Assembly (NCBI RefSeq): GCF_003471585.1
Contig: NZ_QRJO01000001.1
Coordinates: forward strand, 432,232-496,231
DNA length: 64,000 bases
Reading direction: 5' to 3'
Origin: Collinsella sp. AM18-10
Lineage (GTDB): Bacteria > Actinomycetota > Coriobacteriia > Coriobacteriales > Coriobacteriaceae
Shown here: positions 43,285 to 52,304 of the stretch, one piece after another
Layout of the letters: each line of letters opens with the position of its first letter
Position numbering within the stretch: the stretch's first letter is position 1
Translations under genes and position numbers: made by a program
The notes under the pieces: generated by a model
Seen by the model: only the letters and a program-made list of their open reading frames with translations
Database searches by the model: none
What the model was told of the DNA's origin: nothing

Positions 43285-44105
43285 AGCGGGCGATCCATCC
43301 CATAAAGGCGGACATGATGCGTTTACACAGGATGTTTCCGGCGCAGTTTTGTCTTGCGCTTATGCTGGCGTTCGGCCTTCTCTTCGGTGTCTTTCTAAAA
43401 AGCGGAACAACGTTGCTAGCCTTTGGCAATAGCGTTTGCGGGGAGGATATTGGATTCTTTTGGAATGTAATCGACTCTTCTGCGCCTGATGAGTCCCTTG
43501 TGCGCAGTGCTTTTGCCGGCACCTCTCTGTTCGTTCCGCTCATCGTTTGCCTGGCGATTTTACAGGAGCGCGGCTATGAAGAGGGATGCCGAATTTCTTC
43601 AGCAAGAGGTCTTGCCCGCTTTAACGGGGTTCTGGCACATGTACTTTCGTCTGCTTTAATAATCGGCGCAGCATATAGTGCGCTTTGCCTTCTTCTGTTT
43701 GTAATAGCGATAACACGTGGAGGGCAAAACTATGCGCATAGCATGCTGGCTGCATTTTTGCCCGCAATGATGATTAACGCCGTATTGGTGATATCGATTG
43801 CGCTGGAGACGGTGACCATCTATCGGATTACGGGCAGCGCTGTATTGAGCGGGGCTGCGATAGTTATTGGATTTGTCATGAGCTTGACGCTCTACGGAAC
43901 TTACCTTCAGACGCCCATATCGTCCTTGCGATGGATTTTCCTTCTTCCGGGGCCGTACCTTGGAGTCGGATGTGCCCTTGGGTATAGCGATATGGGGCAG
44001 CTGACGCTTTTGGGATATGGCGTGGCAGCCAGTTGTCTATCGGTATTGATTTACGCTCTCTTGAGCTTTCGCGCTGGGGGTGTGCTCAATGGCTCGTCAG
44101 ATTAA
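43281..44105 (+). CDS. ABC-2 type permease
   Basis: A 274-residue membrane protein with about six helices (FCLALMLAFGLLFGVFL near 30, LFVPLIVCLAILQER near 80, VLSSALIIGAAYSALCLLLFVIAI near 115 and others). After the second helix the GYEEGCRISSARG segment resembles the loop of ABC-2 permeases. It is translationally coupled to the ATPase gene and overlaps the next permease gene. Confidence 0.85.
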   Translation: MKRAIHPIKADMMRLHRMFPAQFCLALMLAFGLLFGVFLKSGTTLLAFGNSVCGEDIGFFWNVIDSSAPDESLVRSAFAGTSLFVPLIVCLAILQERGYEEGCRISSARGLARFNGVLAHVLSSALIIGAAYSALCLLLFVIAITRGGQNYAHSMLAAFLPAMMINAVLVISIALETVTIYRITGSAVLSGAAIVIGFVMSLTLYGTYLQTPISSLRWIFLLPGPYLGVGCALGYSDMGQLTLLGYGVAASCLSVLIYALLSFRAGGVLNGSSD

Positions 44106-44907
44106 AAGACTTCTCCAGTCAGAATTGAAGCATGTGAGCAAATGGGCGTACGCCTTAATCCTGGTAATTTATGCGTACATGGTGATATTGCAGCTTAATT
44201 CTTTCCCGATGTGGTTCTGTAGCCTCCGTGAGAACAGTTTCTTGGGTTTTTTCCCAGACCCGACGCTTCGGCTATCGGCGGAGGATGTCCTTCTATTTGG
44301 CAATGCAGAGGTTTTTCGCGGTCTGCTGTTCAACGTAGCCCCGTTGGCCCATGCATTGTTCTTTCCGTTCATCGCGGCTTGCATTGTGCCGCGCTTTGTC
44401 AGTTCGGGCTTTGTCGAGGAACCGTGGGGGTTGTCGGAGGCTCGGGGAGGGAAGCGTGTGTGCGCTATCGTTGCGCGAGTGGTGCTATCTTCTTTTGCCC
44501 TTTTGGGCGCGTTTGTCCTGTCGAGTGTCGTTTTGTACTGTCTTAACTGCGCAATCGTTTCGGATGCTCAGCAGTATTTCAACCTGTATGTATTTTGCTA
44601 TCGACTTGTTCTTGCTGCCGCTGCCTGCCTTGCATGCGTGGTTTCTTGCGTAATCGTTGTTTCCTATTTTGGGTCCGGCTTCGGTCCGATTGGCATGCTG
44701 TTGCTTGTCAACGTCGTAGCGATCTACATACAGGTCGGGGCCAATTCCATGCTTCCGCTTCCAGCCTCGATGCTCATGTGGATTTGCGGCGTGACCCCGT
44801 TGGGGAATGGTCAATGCATCTCGATTTTAATTGACTGCCTCATAAACGTAGCAAGCGTTTTTACCATTTGCTTTACTGTCGACCGATTGCGGTCGAGATT
44901 TCTCTGA
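44089..44907 (+). CDS. ABC-2 type permease, second subunit
   Basis: A 272-residue membrane protein with six helices and a topology like that of its upstream neighbour; EEPWGLSEARGGKRVCAIVARVV parallels the loop there. The ATG at 44089 overlaps the previous gene by 17 bases; a GTG at 44080 is also possible. It ends the operon and a strong hairpin follows. Confidence 0.85.
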   Translation: MARQIKRLLQSELKHVSKWAYALILVIYAYMVILQLNSFPMWFCSLRENSFLGFFPDPTLRLSAEDVLLFGNAEVFRGLLFNVAPLAHALFFPFIAACIVPRFVSSGFVEEPWGLSEARGGKRVCAIVARVVLSSFALLGAFVLSSVVLYCLNCAIVSDAQQYFNLYVFCYRLVLAAAACLACVVSCVIVVSYFGSGFGPIGMLLLVNVVAIYIQVGANSMLPLPASMLMWICGVTPLGNGQCISILIDCLINVASVFTICFTVDRLRSRFL

Positions 44908-44947
44908 TTGTTTGTGAGGGATAATCATACCGAGCATATCAAATACA

Positions 44948-44982
44948 GGGGGGCGGGCACCGTGGCTGGTGTCCGCCCCCCC
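44948..44982. terminator. G/C-rich terminator hairpin between convergent genes
   Basis: GGGGGGCGGGCACC (44948-44961) pairs with GGTGTCCGCCCCCC (44968-44981), with one bulge. It can serve both the ABC operon (plus) and the amidase operon (minus); T runs are weak. Confidence 0.75.
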
Positions 44983-45016
44983 GGCTTAGGAGGCTTTAAC
45001 CTGAGTGGTTCGCGAG

Positions 45017-45826
45017 CTAGCGGGCCTGCTTTACCTTGGCCGCTGCTTCGACAAACGACTTCCACAGGTTAAAGTCGGTTTCGAGCGTCTTCCACGTGTA
45101 CTCGGGATGCCATTGCACGCCCAAGCAGAATGGCTGGCCTTCGACCTCGATGCACTCGGGAACGCCGTCGGTTGCCTTGGCGACCAAACGCGTGCTCTTA
45201 CCCAGACGATCGACGCAGCAGTGGTGTGCGGAGTTGGTTTGGATCAGCCTGTGCCCGCCAACCGCGCGGTCGAGCAGCGAGCCCGGCACGACCTCGACAG
45301 GATGCACAGGGTCGTTGAGCACGTGGGTATGGCGCCACTGCGTGTGGCCCTCGCGCGCGCCCAGGCTCGGCACGTCCATGCACAGGGTGCCGCCGGTGGC
45401 GACGTTGAGCAGCTGCGTGCCGCGGCAGGTGGTAAAGAGCGGCTTTTTGGCGCGGAGTACCTCGTCGACCAGCTTAAACTCAAAACTATCGCGGATCTCG
45501 CAGCAGAGGGTGGGGTCGTAGGGTCGATCATCGCCCCAGCGTTTGGGGTTGACATCCGGGCCGCCGGGAATAGCGATACCGTCAGCGATATCGACGTAAT
45601 GGCGGATGACCTCAATATCCTCGGTGATGGACATCTGCAGCGGCAGGCCGCCGGCGGCAAGGATGGCATCGACAAAGACACTTGCGATTTCCTCGTTGGG
45701 GGAGAGCGTCTCGCTTAAAAACGGCTTCGCCTCTTCCCAGCGCGGCGCGACGAGGATGAGCGGGCGGTCGGCGGGATCGACGTCGACGTGCGGGGTGTAT
45801 GACGATGAAGTGCGAGTTCCGATCAT
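45017..45826 (-). CDS. Gamma-glutamyl-GABA hydrolase-like class I amidotransferase (peptidase C26)
   Basis: A 269-residue hydrolase with a free-standing glutaminase fold. The nucleophile is in FTTCRGTQLLNVA and the catalytic His and Glu are in GVQWHPEYT. PGGPDVNPKRWG near residue 95 is the oxyanion segment. PuuD, the best-known member, splits gamma-glutamyl-GABA. It is the last gene after a glutamine/glutamate-type importer, so the importer may bring in gamma-glutamyl compounds that this enzyme splits. The ATG at 45826 is chosen because the family start (RPLILVAPRW) follows; the SD is weak. Confidence 0.88.
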   Translation of the reverse strand: MIGTRTSSSYTPHVDVDPADRPLILVAPRWEEAKPFLSETLSPNEEIASVFVDAILAAGGLPLQMSITEDIEVIRHYVDIADGIAIPGGPDVNPKRWGDDRPYDPTLCCEIRDSFEFKLVDEVLRAKKPLFTTCRGTQLLNVATGGTLCMDVPSLGAREGHTQWRHTHVLNDPVHPVEVVPGSLLDRAVGGHRLIQTNSAHHCCVDRLGKSTRLVAKATDGVPECIEVEGQPFCLGVQWHPEYTWKTLETDFNLWKSFVEAAAKVKQAR

Positions 45827-45878
45827 GGGTGTTGCTTTCGAGTTTGGATGGTCATGGCGAGCAGATATGGCAATTGGG

Positions 45879-46643
<765 letters not shown>

Positions 46644-46679
46644 GGTGCTCGGCTCCTTATGACTCGAAATGGTAAAGCG

Positions 46680-47513
46680 TTAGCGGATGATGGTCGCGCC
46701 GGTCTTGTGCGAAACGTAGACAGCGGCCTTGTTGATCGCGACGTTGATGAGGATGTAGATGACCGCGATCACCAGGTAGACCGACACGAGGGCGTCGTAG
46801 TTGGTAATGAGCACGCGGGCGTTTTGCATGAGGTCGGGGTAGCTCACCACGTAGGCGACGGTAGTGTCTTTGACTACGACTACAAGCTGCGAAATCAACG
46901 ACGGAATGATAAACCGAATAGCCTGCGGCAATACGATTTTAAAGGTGATTTTAGCCTTGGAGAGACCGAGTGCCTGGGCAGCCTCGACCTGGCCGCGCGG
47001 CACGGCGTTGACGCCGGCACGGAAGATCTCGGCCAGTACACCGGCTGCGGCGAGCGCGACGGGAAGCGTGAGCATCCAAAACGACGGCAGCGCGATCTTG
47101 TACTGGGGCAGCACCAAAAAGAAGAAGTAGATGAACAGCAGGCTCGGCACGCCGCGGAAGAAATCGGTGAGCACGCGGCAGACCAGCTGCAGCGGCTTAA
47201 TGTCGCTGGTGCGACCGAGCATAAGGGCAAGGCCGAGCACCAGCGCGATGGCGCCGGCGGTGAGTGCGACCTTAACGGTGCCCTCAAAGCCGGCAAGCAA
47301 GAACTTCCAGGTGGTGAGGTGCGTAAAGAAATACCAATAGTGAACCGAAAGCTGGCCGGTCACATAAAAGCGCTGCAACACAAGGGCAACGAGTGCGACG
47401 ACGGCAACCAGCGAGATGGCGGTGCCGATGCGAGTCTTGGCGCGCATCTTGGGGCCGGGAGCCTCGTAGAGCGCATCGCGCATGGTGAGCGCGGGAGAGG
47501 AGTGCTTGCTCAT
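46680..47513 (-). CDS. Amino acid ABC transporter permease
   Basis: A 277-residue HisM/GluD-type permease with about five helices; the EAAxxxG loop reads GQVEAAQALGLSKAKITFKIVLPQAIR. A Ser/Pro-rich N-terminal stretch precedes the first helix. It overlaps the other permease gene by 4 bases, so the two form a coupled heterodimer. Confidence 0.92.
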   Translation of the reverse strand: MSKHSSPALTMRDALYEAPGPKMRAKTRIGTAISLVAVVALVALVLQRFYVTGQLSVHYWYFFTHLTTWKFLLAGFEGTVKVALTAGAIALVLGLALMLGRTSDIKPLQLVCRVLTDFFRGVPSLLFIYFFFLVLPQYKIALPSFWMLTLPVALAAAGVLAEIFRAGVNAVPRGQVEAAQALGLSKAKITFKIVLPQAIRFIIPSLISQLVVVVKDTTVAYVVSYPDLMQNARVLITNYDALVSVYLVIAVIYILINVAINKAAVYVSHKTGATIIR

Positions 47514-48169
47514 CGGAGGATCCTCACCTTCTTATCGATATAGTTGCCAATGTGGCTCACCACAAAGGCCGTGCCCAGGTAGCCGAGCGCCGAGATAAAG
47601 AACGCGGCGACGCCGCCGAGCGAGCGCGTGTTGATGTAGCTCACCACGCCGGTAAGCTCTTGCGGCTTAAGCGGCACCTGGCTGCCCAAGGCGGTAGTGA
47701 GCATGACGGCGATAAAGAGGTTGGTCATGGGCAATACGCTTGAGCGCAGTGCCTGCGGAATCACGATTTTGGCGAGGATGCGGTTAAAGCCCATGCCGAG
47801 CGAGCGGGCGGCTTCGACTTGGCCGACGCCGACGGTGTTGATACCGCTCATAAAGTTCTCGGAGCCAAAGGCCGAGCCCAGCAACACCGTGGCGACGATA
47901 ACGCAGGTGCGGTAGGGCAGAACGACCTTGAGCGGTGGCAGCGCATAGACGACGATGATAAGCAGCGCGATGCCGGGGATGTTGCGGAAGACTTGGACAT
48001 ACAGGTCGCCAAAGACGCGCAGCGGCTTGAGCGGCGACACGCGCATCACGGTGACGGCGACGGCCAGCACCATGGCGATGGCAAACGACTCAAGCGTCAT
48101 GCCCCAGGTTGCTAGCAGCGCGTCGATATAGTTCTGGCCATAGAGCGACCAGAGCTCGGAGAGACTCAT
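47510..48169 (-). CDS. Amino acid ABC transporter permease
   Basis: A 219-residue GlnP/GluC-type permease; the loop reads GQVEAARSLGMGFNRILAKIVIPQALR. It is the first permease after the binding-protein gene, separated from it by a hairpin at 48194-48219 that may reduce expression of the membrane parts. Confidence 0.92.
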   Translation of the reverse strand: MSLSELWSLYGQNYIDALLATWGMTLESFAIAMVLAVAVTVMRVSPLKPLRVFGDLYVQVFRNIPGIALLIIVVYALPPLKVVLPYRTCVIVATVLLGSAFGSENFMSGINTVGVGQVEAARSLGMGFNRILAKIVIPQALRSSVLPMTNLFIAVMLTTALGSQVPLKPQELTGVVSYINTRSLGGVAAFFISALGYLGTAFVVSHIGNYIDKKVRILR

Positions 48170-48193
48170 GCGGACCTCCCGCCGGTAAGGAAA

Positions 48194-48219
48194 GGGGCTC
48201 CCGTGTGTACGGAAGCCCC
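48194..48219 (-). terminator. Intra-operon hairpin between binding protein and permeases
   Basis: GGGGCT-C-CCGT and ACGG-A-AGCCCC pair around a short loop. Such hairpins after a binding-protein gene often stabilise or partly terminate the message, giving more binding protein than permease; here this is inferred. Confidence 0.65.
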
Positions 48220-48307
48220 GACAACTCAGTGAAGAAACAGTTTAGCGCAATAAAGCGCATCGTGCGTTTCCATATGGTTTCGTTGCGGCCGTTACCAGGC
48301 TCGTTGC

Positions 48308-49297
48308 CTAGGCGCCGATCTCGGGCAGCTCGGGAACATTGGTGTCGCCCGTGCGGTCGCCGATGCAGATCTGCCACAGCTCGGTCCAGGTGCCGTCGTC
48401 CTCGATCTTCTTAAGGAAGTCGTTGACAAAGGCGACGCCGTCGGAATCGAGCGGCAGGCCGATGCCGTAGGGCTCCTTGTTGCCAAAGGGCTTACCGGCG
48501 ATCTTGTACTTGCCGGGCTCGCGGACCAGGGCGCTCTGCTGCATGTTGTTGTCGATGACGTAGGCGTCAACGCGACCCTGCTGGAGTGCCTGACGGGCCT
48601 CCTCGTCGGTCTTGAACTCCTGCTGGCTGGCCTTGGGAGCGAACTCCTCCAGGATGGCGGGGCCGTTGGAGCCGGACTGGACGGCGACGTTTTTGTCGGC
48701 CAGGTCGTCGACGCTCTTGATGTCCTCGTTATCGGCGAGCACCAGGATAGCCTGCTGGGTGTAATAGTAGGGACCGGCAAAGGAGACGAGCTTTTTGCGC
48801 TCGTCAGTGATGGTGTAGGTGGCAAAGACGGCGTCGACCTGGCCATTCTGCAGGACGGACTCGCGCGTGTCGGAGGTCACCTGGGTGATCTCGACCTTGT
48901 TCTCGCCCAGAATGTAGTTGGACAGGAGCTGTGCGATACCGGCATCGAAGCCGCGGGTCTGACCGTCTTTCTCGTTGAGGAGGGAGAAGAGCGTGGAGGT
49001 CTGAACGCCACCGATCTTAAAGACGCCGGCGTCCTTGACGGCCGTGGCCCAGGTGCTGGCGGCGATGGCGTCGTCATCGGCCTTGGGGCCGTTGTCGACG
49101 AGCTTGTCGAATGCCTTGGCATCGAGCGTGGTGGAAGCTTCGGTATCTTCGGAGCTCTTGGAGGCGGCGGAGCCCTTGTCGGCCTCGGCGCTGGTGTCGG
49201 AGCAGCCGGCAAGACCAAGGCCGGCGACGGTTGCGAAGGTGGCGGCGACAAAGCCGCGGCGGTCGAGAACGACCTGCTGGGAGAGGTTCTTGCTCAT
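48308..49297 (-). CDS. Substrate-binding lipoprotein of a glutamine/glutamate-type ABC importer
   Basis: A 329-residue solute-binding protein. The N-terminus has DRRGFVAATF with a hydrophobic stretch and lipobox LAGC (Cys32); the double Arg may also allow Tat export. The mature part fits family 3 binding proteins: GFDAGIAQLLSNYI near 115-130, DAVFATYTITDERKKLVSFAGPYY near 155-180 and KPFGNKEPYGIGLP. It binds glutamate, glutamine or a related compound. It is the first gene of the importer operon. Confidence 0.93.
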   Translation of the reverse strand: MSKNLSQQVVLDRRGFVAATFATVAGLGLAGCSDTSAEADKGSAASKSSEDTEASTTLDAKAFDKLVDNGPKADDDAIAASTWATAVKDAGVFKIGGVQTSTLFSLLNEKDGQTRGFDAGIAQLLSNYILGENKVEITQVTSDTRESVLQNGQVDAVFATYTITDERKKLVSFAGPYYYTQQAILVLADNEDIKSVDDLADKNVAVQSGSNGPAILEEFAPKASQQEFKTDEEARQALQQGRVDAYVIDNNMQQSALVREPGKYKIAGKPFGNKEPYGIGLPLDSDGVAFVNDFLKKIEDDGTWTELWQICIGDRTGDTNVPELPEIGA

Positions 49298-49410
49298 GGT
49301 AGAACACCTTTCTCAATAAAATCCCTAGCGGTTGAGTAGAGTTATACCCTATCGCGCTCAAATGGGTCAACACGAAATAACTCAGAAACATACTTACCTT
49401 ATGGGTTATT

Positions 49411-49432
49411 CTACCTACCAAAAAGGGACAGG
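49411..49432 (+). repeat. Partial REP-like copy g
   Basis: CTACCTACC followed by AAAAAGGGACAGG; the right half (TTTATTTTGG...) is replaced by GCACCTTTGTGG, so this copy is truncated or diverged. Confidence 0.65.
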
Positions 49433-49481
49433 CACCTTTGTGGTGGTTCTTGCAGATGTGGTGGCCTGTCTCGCTGCTTTG

Positions 49482-49696
49482 TCTCAATCTGTAACAGTTA
49501 GACGAGGAAATGGGTTCTACCTGTTACAGATCGAGATTTTCTCTTTAGGGGAATTCGAATGTCTCAATCTGTAACATCTGGACGGCCAGAAGGTCTCTAT
49601 CTGTTACAGATTGAGACAAAGGTCAGGGACTAAGACGTCTTTTCTAGATCTGTAACAGTTAGACGGGAATTCGGGCCATAGATGTTACAGATTGAG
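49482..49696. repeat. Three tandem palindromes with TCTCAATCTGTAACA arms
   Basis: Unit 1: 49482-49497 with 49521-49536. Unit 2: 49562-49576 with 49602-49616. Unit 3: 49643-49657 with 49683-49697. Left arms read TCTCAATCTGTAACA (unit 3 slightly changed), right arms TGTTACAGATTGAGA. The unit spacing is about 80 bases. A GTTAGACG or TCTGGACG follows each left arm. The arms are the same in all units while the loops differ. Confidence 0.8.
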
Positions 49697-49718
49697 ATAA
49701 TTGAGCTGTGAAAACAAA

Positions 49719-49751
49719 AACCTCCGCATGGGTGCTTTCCTTGCGGAGGTT
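49719..49751 (-). terminator. dxs terminator
   Basis: AACCTCCGCA (49719-49728) pairs with TGCGGAGGTT (49742-49751); the minus strand then has a T run. Confidence 0.92.
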
Positions 49752-49754
49752 TTC

Positions 49755-51536
49755 TTACTCGTTGAGTAGCCTTACGGCTTCGGCCGCCATGTTCTCGACC
49801 GTCATGCCGTTCTGAACGAGCAACTCTTTGGGGTCGTAGCGGTCGGGGAAGCCCTTGGCGATGCCGAAGGTGCGCGTGCGCACGGGCGTGCAGGCCAAAT
49901 AGCACGCGACACGCTCGCCCCAGCCACCGTCCAAGATGCCGTCCTCGAGAGTGACGACAACGCGATGCTCGGCGGCAAGGCTGTCGAGGAACTCACGGTC
50001 GAGCTCGGTTGCATAGCGCGGGTTGACAAGCGTGGCCTCGATGCCGTACTCGGCAGCCAAGCGATTTGCCACGTGCTCGCCCAGCTCAAAGAAGTCGCCA
50101 AGTGCGAGCACGGCCACGTCGCGGCCCTGGCGCACCACGTTGTAGCGAACGGCGCTGTAGTCGGTGTCTTCGGCAGGCGCCAGGTCGGGGCGGCTTACCA
50201 GGCCAATGCCCGGTACACGGATCGCTACGGGATGCTCGCGGTGGTCGAGCGACCAGCTCAGCATGGACAGATATTCCTCCATGCAGGCCGGTGCCAAGTA
50301 GTGCATGTTGGGAAGACCGCCCAGCATGGAAATATCAAAGAACGAAAGATGCGTCTCGGATGTGGTGCCAAAGATCGACGCGCCAAATACAAGGGTCGTC
50401 GCCGGGGCATCGTTGAGGCACAGGTCGTGCCACAGTTCGTCGTAGGCGCGCTGCAAAAACGTGCCGTACACGCCAAAGACCGGCTTGGCACCGGCGCTGG
50501 CGAGCGCGGTGGCAAAGGTGACGGCGTGCTCCTCGGCAATGCCCACATCGACGAACTGTTTGCCGGCGGCAGCGCGAAGCTCGGGTGTAAAGCCCATGAT
50601 GTAGGGCGTGGCGGCCGTGATGCCCACGACCTGCGGATCGTGCTCGATGGCGGCACTGAGCGCCTCGCCCGTAATGTCGGCATAGGTGCGCGGCGCAGGC
50701 TCGCTCGGATGGCCCGGGCAGAGCTTGCGCCCAGTCGCCATGTCAAACGGACCCACGTGGTGCCAGCGCTCGGGGTCGCTCTGGGCCGGCTCAAAGCCCT
50801 TGCCCTTGGCGGTGGAGACGTGCAGCACGATGGGATGATCGATATTGCGCAGTTCCTGCAGCACGTCGACTAGGGCCAACACATCGTTACCGGCGTCCAG
50901 ATAGCGGTAGTCGAGCCCCATCGCGCGGAAAACGTTGCGCTCACAGGTGCCGTTGCTGGCGCGCAGCTCGGCCAGATTGCGATACAGGCCGCCATGGTTC
51001 TCGGCAATGGACTGGTCGTTATCGTTGACGATGATGATCAGGTTGCTGTCGAGCTCGGCGGCATTGTTAAAGCCCTCAAACGCCAGACCGCCCGAAAGCG
51101 AACCGTCGCCAATGATGGTGATGACGTTGTACGCATCGCCCGCCAGGTCACGAGCGTGCGCCAAGCCGCAGCCCAGGCTCACCGATGTGGAGGTGTGGCC
51201 CATGGCGAACAGGTCGTGTTCGGACTCGTCGGGATTGGCAAAGCCAGAGGCCTCGCCGTAGCGTGCCGGGTCGATATAAGTGTACGCGCGCCCAGTCAGC
51301 GCCTTGTGGGCATAGGTCTGGTGCGACACGTCAAAGACAATTTTGTCGGTGGGGGAGTTAAACACGCGATGAAGCGCAACCGTAAGCTCAACGACGCCCA
51401 GGTTGGGGGCAACGTGTCCGCCGACGGCGGCGGAGCTTTCGAGGATGGCGTGGCGGATCTCGCCGCAGAGCAGCGGAAGCTCGGCGCAATCGAGAGCCTT
51501 GACGTCCTCGGGCGTTGTCGTTTGCGTAAGCAGCAT
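49755..51536 (-). CDS. dxs: 1-deoxy-D-xylulose-5-phosphate synthase-like transketolase-family protein
   Basis: A 593-residue thiamine-diphosphate enzyme of the DXS family, which normally starts the MEP isoprenoid pathway from pyruvate and glyceraldehyde 3-phosphate. The thiamine site IIGDGSLSGGLAFEGFNNA, the FDVSHQTYAHKALTGR stretch and VDVGIAEEHAVTFA are present. However, the DRAGIVGADGQTH segment of standard DXS is GASIFGTTSETH here, and the YPRG segment is VPGI, so two arginines usually linked to phosphate binding are absent. It may be a divergent DXS or a paralogue with another acceptor. Confidence 0.8.
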   Translation of the reverse strand: MLLTQTTTPEDVKALDCAELPLLCGEIRHAILESSAAVGGHVAPNLGVVELTVALHRVFNSPTDKIVFDVSHQTYAHKALTGRAYTYIDPARYGEASGFANPDESEHDLFAMGHTSTSVSLGCGLAHARDLAGDAYNVITIIGDGSLSGGLAFEGFNNAAELDSNLIIIVNDNDQSIAENHGGLYRNLAELRASNGTCERNVFRAMGLDYRYLDAGNDVLALVDVLQELRNIDHPIVLHVSTAKGKGFEPAQSDPERWHHVGPFDMATGRKLCPGHPSEPAPRTYADITGEALSAAIEHDPQVVGITAATPYIMGFTPELRAAAGKQFVDVGIAEEHAVTFATALASAGAKPVFGVYGTFLQRAYDELWHDLCLNDAPATTLVFGASIFGTTSETHLSFFDISMLGGLPNMHYLAPACMEEYLSMLSWSLDHREHPVAIRVPGIGLVSRPDLAPAEDTDYSAVRYNVVRQGRDVAVLALGDFFELGEHVANRLAAEYGIEATLVNPRYATELDREFLDSLAAEHRVVVTLEDGILDGGWGERVACYLACTPVRTRTFGIAKGFPDRYDPKELLVQNGMTVENMAAEAVRLLNE

Positions 51537-51764
51537 CGTTGTGGGTTACTCCATGCGAATCGTGCGCCGGCACTCCCTCGGCCGGCACAATTGCACAAGA
51601 CAGTCTCGCACATTTTGGCGTTTGATATGTGACGGCGGCGCGGTAATTCGCCAACTGGTGGGGCAAAACGTTTTGTCCGATGCCATACTGATAAGTTCCA
51701 TGATGATTTTATTCATTGCGTGCAGGCTGTGGCTTGCCGCCGAGCGCCGCCGGAAGGAGGCCGC

Positions 51765-52301
51765 ATGTCCGATACCGTTCGTGCCGAGAAAATCGCGTGC
51801 GAAGTAGACCATGCTGCCCGTCAACTGGCACAGGCGGGCCGTCTGGACCTGACGCGCGAGTTTATCCAGCATGGCGATGTGACGGTGTATGCGCATGTGA
51901 CCTCGGTGGCGCGGGCAAGTCTGTCATTTGCCGAGCGCTTGGGCCGTGCTGGCATTTCGGTCGACCGCGCCTCGCTGCTGCGCGGGGCCCTGCTGCACGA
52001 TTACTTTCTCTATGACTGGCACGATCCCGACCCAAGCCATCGACTGCATGGCTTTCGGCATCCGTTTTTTGCCCTGGCGCGTGCCGAAGAGGATTTTGAG
52101 CTGACGTCGCGCGAGCGGAATATCATCGCGCGCCATATGTTTCCGCTGGTACCGGTGCCGCCGACGTGTCGCGAGGCATGGATTGTGTGCCTGGCGGATA
52201 AATGGTGCGCGCTGCGCGAGACGATTGCCGGCCGTCTGCCGCGCAAAGACAGGGCGGACGATGACGTGAGCAGCGAATCGAACGAAAAGAGGAGTGGGTA
52301 G
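51765..52301 (+). CDS. HD domain protein
   Basis: A 178-residue protein with an HD-type metal site (ARASLSFAERLG, then GALLHDYFLYDWHD with HD, and RNIIARHMFP further on). HD proteins of this group are phosphohydrolases, often on nucleotides. It is 3 bases from the CmpB-type membrane protein gene, a pairing also common in other Gram-positives. The substrate is unknown. The ATG at 51765 follows AAGGAGG. Confidence 0.85.
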   Translation: MSDTVRAEKIACEVDHAARQLAQAGRLDLTREFIQHGDVTVYAHVTSVARASLSFAERLGRAGISVDRASLLRGALLHDYFLYDWHDPDPSHRLHGFRHPFFALARAEEDFELTSRERNIIARHMFPLVPVPPTCREAWIVCLADKWCALRETIAGRLPRKDRADDDVSSESNEKRSG

Positions 52302-52304
52302 ACG

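Larger units (their letters stand above)
49298..49754. other. Gene-free gap with partial REP-like copy, three tandem palindromes and dxs terminator
   Basis: The first ~110 bases should hold the promoter of the importer operon. Then come a partial REP-like copy (49411-49432), three tandem palindromes (49482-49696) and a terminator (49719-49751). No gene is seen. Confidence 0.75.

Noticed and set aside
49482..49696. Possible CRISPR array
   Set aside because: Only three units, each itself a palindrome with the loop inside; no spacers of constant length and no cas genes.
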